64,000 nt of DNA from Opisthorchis felineus. Lineage: Eukaryota; Platyhelminthes; Trematoda; Opisthorchiida; Opisthorchiidae. The stretch is from assembly GCA_004794785.1 (NCBI GenBank), contig SJOL01008347.1, positions 1,485,713 through 1,549,712 of the forward strand. Reading direction: 5' to 3'. Below, one piece after another: positions 28,301 to 40,300 of the stretch. Position 1 is the first letter of the stretch. Every line of letters begins with the position of its first letter. The notes beneath the pieces are model-generated. The model was not told the origin of the DNA and did not search any database. It worked only from the letters and a program-made list of their open reading frames with translations. Made by a program: the position numbers and the translations under genes.

Positions 28301-31300
28301 CTGAGGATAATGAGAACCATGACCACACTGTAAATGAAGACGGGAAACAGGTGAAATCAACGTTGTTACGACAGTGTTTCAAATCAAAGAAAGGCATCCG
28401 AGTCCGAATATGAGGTGAGCATGAGGAACCTAAAACTACTAAGATATTACCTTCAGATCCGGGGTTGTACAGCGAATAGAGAAGAGGTAAGGACCTCCGT
28501 ATGAGCCAAAACCATTTAAATAATGTGAGTTGTGCTGTTGAATTGCATCGACAGGACTAAACAGTTGCCTGTGTCCCTACATGCTCCGTGAAATCGCGGC
28601 ATGTTCGTCTATTACACTACCTGTAATTCTTAGTCGACGATGACGCTGGACGTAAACGACCAGGCCACCTCACACGTCGTGGCATTGTATCCCTCGACCA
28701 AAATACGTACTCAAGCGAAAACTTGTTCCTCAGTGTGAACGCAGTGTGAAAAAGCGATAAGACCTAGTGTTCTGAGATAATTGTATCAAGCCTTCATCTG
28801 ACGAGTGGACCACACGACAGTCTAAGTCTGGTGTGTATCCGGTGTACAGCAAGTGGTATCCAGGATGCAACGGAGCACGGATAGCGAAGTTTAGTGTGAA
28901 GCCAAACAGAAACAGGAAGTGAATAATTACTATAAAACACACTGGCTTTCGGCATATGTCGCTCACCAGAACGTCACTGAATGATCGCTCGGAACACATG
29001 TAATAGCGTTTTCATACTTGCCACTTCAAAATGTCTGAAAACGCGCTGAAATTTTCCTGGAATTATGAATTCCCGCTTCTACTCCTCTGCGGGGAAAACG
29101 TACTAGTTGGATGGACAGCTCGCAATGTTTGGACATTTTCAACCAGTTCATGGAAAAGCTTGCGACAACCGCGAAAACATTCTGGAAAGTATACCGAACC
29201 ATATCAGATAAGTCTGGAAATATCAATCTTGGCAAAACAGAAGACCATGTTAGCCGAATAAACTCTGTTTACAACCGGAACCAGCTCGAATAAAAAACCA
29301 TCTCAATAAAGCATCCTGAAATTCGGCTTGAAGCTGACTCCTTAGGGGAATTACCTTACCTATGAATGATGACAATTCTTACTGTTGCTAAGATGTAGGA
29401 TGCCTTGCCATTAGGGAATCGGATTCGGAACTTGTGCAGTGTTTTCTCATGCTCTGGAATCAACTATATTGATAAACGGATAACGTTCTTAGAACGGTTT
29501 GGAACCTCAAAAGATTATTTTCATATGAAGGTTGCATAAATACAGTACAGAAAGAAGTGAACAAACACCGAATGTTAGACCACCAAATGCAGTAATTCCC
29601 CAAAGGTGGTCAACAACACCAACTACCATCCATAAAAAAACACCGCAGAAACTGTCGACAATAAGCGATGGACATTAGGGTGTCATGAGATGGAAAAAGG
29701 ATCGTAAAGTTCGTCTAATTGCACGAAACCCCTATATGAATGCCAGGGTGCATTTATGTCCTCAAACGGGTTGTAAAGAATTAATTCCAGAGCATACAAG
29801 TGTGGTAGAGAACTAAGTGGCGGGATGATATAAACAATTACAAACGAGCGTTGTAGTAATGTAGGTCCAGCAGAACCAAATCTTAATGTAGTGCAAACAG
29901 ACATGGAGGTACCCGTTCTCGTCCAGGCTTTGCACTCTTGAGTCACCGCGACCTACTTCTTATTTGTACGACAGAATCACAGCATTTTTAACCTTGTGGT
30001 CTGACTGAGCGCGCAACTTTGGAAGTAGACATGGAAAGCACCGATCGGAGAATTTGATTCCAACTAATCAGTTGCTAAGGTAGTGCTACAGTGGATTCGC
30101 ACTGTTACTAATCTGAAACGACTAACCGACAACACTTGAGGGGCTAATCCAAACGCTATTGTTTTATAGGTCTATCGGGGTAATGTCCGCTTTTTCGTGG
30201 ACTTGCTCATCTCAACGAGGAAGAGTAAGCTGAATTCCCCACAGTAGATTTCGTCTGGTGTATAGCTTGACACTTTGTACTTAACCCAAATAATCACATG
30301 GGATCATCGGGATAACGAATGGCAAGCTATAACCCATTCGGATCTGTGACTAGACACGTTGATGCGCGTGAAAATCGCGACTGAACAATAATGGATAGAA
30401 AAAATATCACCGCGAGTGAATTCAACATAGGACGAGAAAGCTGAAGCACGAGCAACGTCCTCGACGGTAAAATAATGAACGGGTAATATAATGCACGGGA
30501 ATATGTAACGTAGTCCCCTAAATAAGCAACTTTCCAACATAAAATAACCATCAGGAAGTGACTTTGGTGAATCGAAAAATTTCTACAACCAATAAGGAAG
30601 AACCTTCCAGAAGGCAACAAAGAATGTCTAACGAGGAGTTTCCATTCCCGAATAAGCAATGTCTTTTATCAGTATCGAAAAGTCACGTTTTTCGATCGCA
30701 ACAACTTGAGAGCTTACCACTGTCCACACAAAATGGTGCGTAACCGACAGAACAAAGCAGAAACATGCTCCTATTTGTCAATGATCCTAGGTAATAGGAA
30801 AAGACCCCTCAGGCTGTTCTTCTACCGGTTATAGATTCAATCAGTAGCTCACGAACAACGAAGGCTTCTTCGATTTAACACAGAAGCATCGTAAGCATCC
30901 GTTTAGCTCTCGTTACGGCGAGTCATTGAGTAACAGGTCATCCCAAGATTAGTGGAGTGGTCTCATTGTCATGTTCATGTACAGCCCAGGTTCGGGAGCG
31001 CGCTCAATTGCCAGGAAGTCACTTGGCCGGACTATAAGTTAAGCGTTACCTTCACCGTAGTTAGCGAATGTGTATTCCTCATCCACACCTCGTGCGTTCA
31101 AGACCCAAACCACCGATCAGGCGCCTGTATGAACTGAGTATTGTATTCATTGGAAAGAGGTTTTTAGTTCTCATGGTACCGCCTAGCATGATTCATGGGC
31201 TGCTTCAGTTGGTGCAAAAAGTGTTCATTTCTCAGCTCAGGTAACGTACTCCTGACTCATTAGGACAATCAATGACGTCCAGTACAAATCACTGTGAGCG

Positions 31301-34300
31301 AGAGATTTATTCGAGATTTGAACTAAACCGTCGTTTGTGATGCCTTTCAAATGAATGTGCAGCGCCAAGACTAGAAGGTTTAGGTTGACCCAATGTCCAG
31401 GATATCAAAGCATGTCACCTCGTGGGAGAAATTGCGGATAAGTGATATTGAGGTGTAAGGAACCTCAAAATTGAGGTTGAGAGAATGTTCAGTGTCAATT
31501 TGTGAACATCGGCAGAGATAATACTCACGTGTTTCACTAAAGCAGAAACCAGTTTGGAAAGGGGACTCGAGTAAGATATCTTCCTAAGAAGGCGAGGAAA
31601 TAAGTGATCCTGAAGAACATTACGTGTTGGAGGAGGGATCATCACATTCTGATGTTGCAAAAAAAATCACCTTACTAATCTGGGAAATAGATAAATATGA
31701 GGCCTCACACCTTGCTACATCCTCCTTTCTAGCTTAAGTAACTGTGACCAGTATTGTGACTGATTTGTCACAATAAAATATCGACAAGTCCCTCAGGCTG
31801 TATTCAGGAGAGTCCACCAAAGCCGTGAGATAGTTTAACAAAGTTGCTGAAGTTAACGTTTTTTTGCAAGTCAGTAGACCAGTGGCGAACGTCATCACCG
31901 TTAAGAGCTTTCTACTGAGAATAAATCATCCATTTTGAGCGAGTGCTCCGCGTTAATGGCTTGTTTCACTGAGTGAGGATCGTAATGAAAAAAACACGTG
32001 TAGCCAAACTTGCCTCTTCGAAACGTGTACTTCGCCAAGGGGAAACGTTCCACCTGATTTCGCAGATAACCACTAGCCTGCTGAAAAAGGCATGTTTCTG
32101 ACTAAATTGTCACTGTGCACGGAAAGGAACGTGCCTGGATAAACTTTGATCACGAATCAACGGTTGTAGAGAAAGCCGGTTGCAAGTGAGAGACCTCTTG
32201 CACACCAGAATATAGGAAGCTAAAGAACCAACGTTACCGAAGTGAAAGTAGAATTGTGAGAAAATGGACACACTGAACTGTGGACCACAATTAAGAAGCC
32301 GGAAACGTTTTCGTTGACTGAACAGCAAGCAAGTCGGTGTTAGAGCGATATAGTGAGGTAAAAAAAACAATCCAAAACATGGGTTCAGATAAGTTCCGTA
32401 AAGGGTTGACAAACAAAAGTGCAGTTCATGAGCACGATGGCAGTTAATCAAGCAGGCCAGAGAAACAACGAACAGTAAAGAAAATAAGCGAACAAAACAA
32501 ACAGTAGTTCATAAAGTATTCACATCGAATCAGAATAAGGATCAGCGTAGCACTGAATAGAAGCAACAAACAAAAAACATTCGGCGGTATTGCTTAACGA
32601 CAAATCACGAATAGTTCACTGCGCCAAACAGCTGATTAGAAGCTTCGGAAGTATTTGTGACTATCTTCACTGAGAGACGCTATCGACCAGTGAATGAGCC
32701 TGAAAGTAGGGGTATGTGCCGGTGAAGAATGTGGCATTCAGGAACGAAGATGGTTAGATAGTGTCAGAGGGACCGATTAACTGGTTCATCGGCAAAACTA
32801 GTGATGTCAGCCATTGATGGACGATGACTCATTGCCACACATCTCAAGAGGTTGATCCGAACTACAGTGATTCTCCACAACAACGACTATGAATACGGAA
32901 CGCCGACAGAGAAGAGTTGCTACTGTGGAAAAAGAGCGTCAGTACTGATGAAAGGACAAACGCTCTTAACTACGAAGTTGTTCATCAGCTAACACAGACT
33001 GAGCGGTTACAAGCCATTAGACACAAAAGTATATACCTCGTCTGCATAGTTTTTGAAAAGTGAAAATTCTCATGTGTCCTCTCGAACTTTCCTGGACGTA
33101 CTTTGAATGGTAAACAATAATGAACGAACACGGCAAAACAGGTGCAGGAGCTTGGGCACCAGACCAGATACTACTCGCATGCTCCATCAGTAGTATACAC
33201 AATTACACTAATAGTTTACCACTTTTCAGCTGTTTCCATTGGGTTGTATTGCATCGCTTACTTTATCCTTGACTAATGTGATGACATTAATAGTATATCA
33301 CTCACGAATTGACTGTTTGAGAGCAACCAGATGTTTAGTTTCACCAACTACCAGTGGGTTTTGTGGAGTTATAAACTTATTTGTAAATTTGGACGATTTT
33401 AACTCGGTCGATTGAATCTTCTACCAAACATGTTGTGCAAAAGCCGTCTGACGTTTACATGGGTAGGATAGTCAAGATAACGAAGAAAAACAACTGGGTA
33501 TTAAAGTTTCAGCGGTCGAGCTATATTACAAGCAACATGAGCAAATTTCAGAATCCATATGTGCTTGCTGTGCAACGGTAATACCCAAATCTCAGAGTAA
33601 TCTGTCGTTTCTCCTTGAATAGCCGGAGACGAAGCAAGTAAGCGTGTGCTACATACACTAAGAAACCACCAAAACTACCAACTAGCTGTAAAAAACATTT
33701 ACCCAGGTATCAGAGTTCTTCATTAAGACAACGGTTAGCTTTAATTTTATTCCATTCTTTAAAATAAAGCTTTCAAATAAATCATGGTTGTGCGGCAGCG
33801 AACGATCAGTGCTTAACTGATATTATGCTGTCTATGATTATAGTTTAACTCTACCAGAATAAAGCAGTCTGTGTGTATGGCGCACGAACTCGAAATCTCA
33901 CTCATACCCCTATTAATGGCTCGTGTTGCTGAGTGCGTGCGGCTTTTAGTCAGCTGGCAGATGTAACAAAATGGAAAACCCGCAGCAGAATCAAGCTAGT
34001 GCATGAAGTCGGTGTAGTGGATTTATGTGTGAGAAAAGTGCGTGCTGTGAGGATTCACAATAAAATTTCAAAATTCCACAAAAGTCAGCCCATCAGGGGA
34101 CTGGTCATTATGAGCGGAGTTTAATCCTGCGGAAGGGGACATTACATCTGAACTATAGGTGTATTCTGACAACGATGTATCTCGTCGTTTGCCTGATGAG
34201 TCAGTAACTCGATTGCAGGCGATATGTCATCACGCGAGATAACATTCTCAGTGCCTTGTCAGATGGCATGTCTTTGCTCATTCGGAGTGTCCCTGACTTA

Positions 34301-37300
34301 CCATATAACGCGCGGGAGCATTCTCGCTGGCCTGGTGACCGATCTGCAATGCACCAACAATAAATTCCGACTTACAGCGAAACTACTACAACTAAAAGGT
34401 GTCTACTCAGCCCGCAACGCAACCGTCATTCTTGGGGAGGTGATTTCAAGACCGAAGGATAAAGTAAACCAATTCACGAAAAACAGTAACATGGACGGTA
34501 GTGCAAGGAGCACGAGAAATACTGAAGAAACAATGTTTATGTGGATAAAACATGAAAGAAACATGCAGTGACCATCAGAAAGCATCATTTGCTATTGCTG
34601 CTTTCACGGACAAAGAGTAGGAAGCACAAAATTCGACGGATGAACGCGATCTTGCTGGGAATATGATAAATATAATAAAGTACCTAAAGCATCGCATCCT
34701 GCGATAAATTCGATCGTTCGAAATCAACGAAAATCGACGCAATTTAGGTATGATGATCAGCACATGGTTAGCCGCCCAATCGGGATAATCAACCTCAGAC
34801 GGCCTCAGACTAACATGCCAAGAGCTAGGACCTTCAACGAAGATATGCAGACTACAGTCAAAGCGGGAGGATAGCAGAGATAAGGTACAAGAATCAAAAT
34901 CACCAATAAGGAAACAGGCGCGTCAACAAGCCAAAAAGCAATGACAAGTCAGCCACTCCGGATTAGTGGACCGTATATGAACTCACACATAACACATCCC
35001 TGCCCTCGAAACGCGTACTAAATATGGCAACTCACCTGAAGATGAAACGCTTGCAGTCTAACTGTCCGGCTCAGCGAACAAACTGAGGATTCTTTATAAA
35101 ACCTGCTCTACCAAAGTTTCCTTCACTTGAAGTACCAACCGAACGCTCATTCTGCAATTAACTCGTGGCAATTTCACCGATGCCAGACCAGAGGCTGGAG
35201 TCCACATATGTTCGGTTAAAGATATGAAGGCTCAAACCCTCCATTCTCAGAGACCACGTCAGACAACCACACAGTATCACAACCCGAAATCTACCATACA
35301 AACGTGATCCTGTAAATAGTGATATGCTACCTGAATCCACAAATGCTTTACAGTAGGAAACATTTTTCGGGTTTTCAAAGACGTCCACTGACTTCAAAAG
35401 AGCTGATATACTTATCTGTAAAGTGTTCAAGTCTCGCTAGAGTACAGTAGATGGTTATCAAATAGAGGCTGGGTCATGAACACATACCTGCTTCACTCCG
35501 GTATCAATTCCGAATAAGTTTATAATATTTCGTGAGATGATCCACAGAGGCTCACTGTTGACCGGCGACGTCCCCAAACGGTTCATCAAGGGGCTGACTC
35601 TGTCCGCCACATTTCTTCTGAATTCGCCTCAAGGCAAAGATTAGGTCAACTGTAACTCGACCGCTTAGAAATCCACACTGCCCATCAGGAACGTTTCTCT
35701 TAAAGGTGCGCGCAATTAGTCCTTTGAGCAAGATACAAATCACGCTCTCAACTGATGTGCATAGAATGCTGATTCCACAACAGTTGCCCGTTTTCCAACG
35801 ACTGCCTTTCTTTCTATACACAGGAATTGTCGTGGTATCCTTGGAAATTCGCTGCATCCGGGGCTAACCCAGCCCGAGGGAGCAGGAAGTAAAACATGGA
35901 ACTCTAATTTCCAATTCCACTGTGCACAGGACACGTAATCTGTGATCAGAACCGGACTCTTGATTTCAACCGCATTGGATAATTCGTCGACGGTTATAGT
36001 CTATCGGAATGTGCGGTTTTCAGGACCAAACTTTTATAACCTATCCTTCCTCGATGACGGCATCGCTACCTCGATAAGTATGAAAATACCAGTTATCTGC
36101 GGGAAACACATTACTGCACCCATACTTCTGTCACAGAGAACAGTACAAGTTTACCTCCAGACCGGCTCGTAATGCGATTTCTAGCGGTATTTGAACGAGC
36201 TGTTCTTCATTCTGTTACATGGTTGAAGCTTGAGGAACTCATTTTCAGCTAATGTTTCCCCCAGGATCTTCACAGCACTGAAGCCCGACCACCACGATAA
36301 GGTGGCAGCTTTAGATTGGGATACAGTACCGAGACACAAAATAAACCCTACAAGTGCAAATGCATACTTGTGAATTCAGACGGGGATCTTCATAGATGAC
36401 ATATCTTAGGGAGTCGGTAGTTACCTTTGCAGGTGTCAAATCTCCATCCTTTCAATTTCCCAACACAAACAACAATGGAACGCAGTGTTGATCACACACT
36501 TATGCGATTATGTTAGTAAAATAAATGGAACTGCTTCACGTCCAATGTCAGGAGCAATGCTACAGCTTCACAAAATGCGTACACTGGACTAAAGAACCTG
36601 ACTCATGAAGACAAAATGGTGTGAAAAAATTTACACTGCACTGCTATTCGGCTACGTATGAGCTGCGTAGAACAAAGCTAGAGATGCAAAGAAAGGAATT
36701 TGTCAAACTCAGTGTAACTTATAAATAAACTATGAAAAGGTTTTGAGCCTGACTCCAAAGATGTCTTTTTCTGAGGAAGACAGAATGACTGCCATAACCA
36801 TAAAGCGACACAAGTGATAAATGTATCATGAAGTGCCACTGCTAGTCCGAAGAATATGAAAGACCATTTGTCGATATGGACATTAACATAAGGTAGTTCA
36901 TCAACAATACCGTCGCGGAGACATCGTGAATACCTCGGAAATACGGAGAACCTTTCGCGCAAAAAAGGATCTGCGCCTAAGCATGCGTTAAGACCTAGTT
37001 TTGCCCATCGCATTGTGAATACAGGGAACTACAGGAAACTTCACGTGCGCAAATCGCTATGCACAAGGTCAACCCATTATATTAAAAACTAACCTCATAG
37101 CAGGGTCAATATATAGCTTCCACGCAGCCCCCTCATCTGGCTTTCCCGGAGCAAATTCTAAAATTGCGGCACTGGCTACGACGATTATCGAGCCAAAGAA
37201 GTCCGAAAGGACGTGTAGAAAGACTGCCCGCATATTCATCGAACCACGTTGTTTTACTAAAATGGAATGTGAAGAATAATAGAACTTCAGGGATGGGCGT

Positions 37301-40300
37301 ATGAATCAAAATAAAATGGGATGATGTTCGAAGCAAAGACGAATTAGGATATGTATCAACGGCGACAGTCGCAGAAGTGTTGATAATAAATTCACTGAAG
37401 TTTCAGAAATTCAGTCCGAAAATGATAGGTAGGCTTAGTGGCTAACAGACGTGTCAGGTGTTTGTGTTGCGTAGCCACAAGTAACTTCATCAAGGGTAGA
37501 ACTCATGAGTGAACATCCTACAAAGCAACTGGGTTTTTAGCTGGTTCCGTCATAGTCCTGTCCTAGTCGTTATCAAATGAGGTCTCAAAGGCTAACGCAA
37601 GTTTGCTTCCATTCAACCGGCTAAACGTTCTCTACATACAAACCAAATGAAGAACGTCAAAGTTATAATCGATAAATTTGAAAAGTGCCGGATCACGACA
37701 CTCCCAGCAGTATCGGCCCTCCCAGGGTTACCGTTCTCAGTCAGTCCAGTCAACGGTCGCCGTATACCATCCGGTCAAAGCAGTGCGTCGCATATGATTA
37801 CTTACACACCAGACAACATGCCTCGATCTAAATATAAGTTACCCCACACGCAGCCGAATTCTCATCATACGCTAAGTCGGTTCCGTTACATTTTAGGGAA
37901 CTGATTCTCCATCGTGTTTTTGTGCGAAACCACGACGACAGATTCAGTTACCTTCGCACCCCTACTTATTCTGACGGAAAAATAACAAACATAGCCATGC
38001 ACAGCAATAAATCACTGTTCACGAGTAAACCGCATACTAATCTGCCGCACTTATGCACAAAGCTGTGTAGCTTAAACACTTTCTAATTAGTAAACTGTTT
38101 TCTTATAAGTTCACACAGAGTGACTCAAAACCTCGTATGGAACACCAACGCAAGTGAATTTTCAGCTACTATGCTCTTACTCTTTGGTGCAGAGCAGAAG
38201 TTGCTATCCGTACGTCATGCAAGCGCCAAAATAGCATATAGGTTTAGCCATGTAGGAAGTGGACACGAACATTTCGTTAAACATATCCCGTGTTATTACA
38301 AATGCCACCAGCAAATCAAGACCAATGTGATTAGAAAGTAACACACTTCCAAACGGAGAAACTAAACTTTGTCATATACCCGTATAAGCTTAATGGGATA
38401 CTTGTCTAAATGTGCTGGACAACCGTCGTCAGTATAGTCCTCTAATCGGTCCCGTAATCGTCCGTTGTCTATCTTCTGGGCTGTCCTAACGATCGCAATT
38501 GCATTGACCAATCAGTTATTATAAACCAACGCTCGTCAACTTGTGTTCTATAGGTAAACAACTGTGCATTCACAGCCTACAAAACACTGAGTTCATAGAG
38601 TTAATTCAAAATCTGCATGTTATCAGCAGGCAATTATGTTCACCCCTGTTTGTTAATGTGCATTTATTTTAAACAATTAAGTGACTCCAATATTAGATAC
38701 CATTTATCGCCAGTCGCCTTCGAACAGTCACTTTTACCATGCAACTTTAACATTCAATATGCATTTAAGAGCATCGATCATTGTCATAGGGATGAAACTG
38801 TGATGGGCATATCCCGCAATCCGACGCTAGCTGTTTTTTTTGAGACCACTGACTGACGTACAACCTTTTTATGAACGTCATGTAGATGCTATTTTTAGCA
38901 AGTCCGAATTTGATACGATATTTTCTTCTCAGCCTGAGTTCACAACGCAGCCGGTTTCACAGCTTATCTAAGGTGAGACCAACCAATCAGCAGGGGTGAA
39001 TGTAGATGTACGAAATCGGACCAGTACGCTAAACGTCACAATAGGACATAAAAACAGAAGGAACCTCGCCAAATGCCTGGCCTACAAACCTCGCAAAATT
39101 CGTACCAGCAATAGTTTTGGTGCCATACTACAGCATGTCCGCACAATTCTGTTGCGAAACGGACAAACAGAGTTTATTAAATCTCAAGTAACAGTGGGTT
39201 TGAACCTATTGGAAGCGTTTCAGTGGCTAAAATCCCCCTCCACCCATATCCCTCTGCTTCCCGGAAGCGACTTGGCTTGAGAAGTACTGACCCGTAGACT
39301 CACCATCCCCCTAAGGCGAATGTTTAGTTCGACGCATTTGAGCTAAACACTAGCCTCTGGATTAGGTCTCCGGCCCATGATTAATCAAGGGGTCCTTATT
39401 CGCTCATTGGGCAGTGTCAAGCACATCGCGTGAGTCACACTACTCGAGGTCTAGTTGATGAAATTCGTAAACACAGCTAAGTTGCTTGAGTAGACTGGCC
39501 AGACAGGTGACCAGTGCGACCATCAATAGCCACCAAATGCAACCGTTCAGGGTGACTTATCGAATGTCACCACATAATTCAAAAGCCATTCGCAAACGAC
39601 CACTTGAGACAGTCGGAAGTTACTACTAGTTGGATGCTTGACTCCCCTTTCCCGACATAAAGCTCACGTTGTCATGATGGTCGAGTTTCTGCGCTGCAAC
39701 GGTCTTGTGGGCCTCACTGAATGTAACTCAGTTCCCCAAAGTCTAACCATATCAGGAAGCCCAACGGTGAGCAACCCGACGAAGAAAAGCGAGTCCCCGT
39801 ACTGTGAAAAATCCTATCACGAGGCGGTCTGGAAGTATATTCGTACCGTCCTGTGCGATACAAATGTGAAGGCGTAAGGTGTTTCCCCCAGGCGACCAGC
39901 ATATCCATATTTATGGAAGCGGCGATGCTGCCTTCCCCAGAGGAAGCACGGGTTAGAAAAAGTCGGCTCTAAAAGCCGTACACTCCAATCGCCAAGCGGT
40001 TGACCGTAACCGCCGGTGCATTATTCAATAGAGTCGAAATTCTTTTGAAAGCAAAAGGTCTGATGCTGCTCAAAAGACACCCGGTGTGCGCAGCCGCATT
40101 ATGAGTGAGATAGCGATGCCTTAATCCCTGAGTCCTCGGGCCAGACCAGCCCCCTGCAGCCAAGTGGGTCAGATTATTGAGTCATTGACTTCGGGAAAGG
40201 TCCCCCAAAGAAACCCTAAAAACCGCCGCCCCGCGGTCGACTTTTAAGTTAGAGGCCAGGGGTAGGGTACCCGAACAAAACCCTACATCCTCCCGCTGCC

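Noticed and set aside
32110..32451. 113-codon minus-strand frame in intron 3
   Set aside because: No family motif, no usable splice phase with neighbouring exons, and of chance length.
34185..34212. CTGATGAG near 34192 as a second hammerhead core
   Set aside because: No stem II and no GAAA follow within a plausible distance.
39916..39950. GCCTTCCCCAGAGGAAGCACGGG resembling part of the SINE body
   Set aside because: Only a short block matches, and the head, B box and 3' block are absent.
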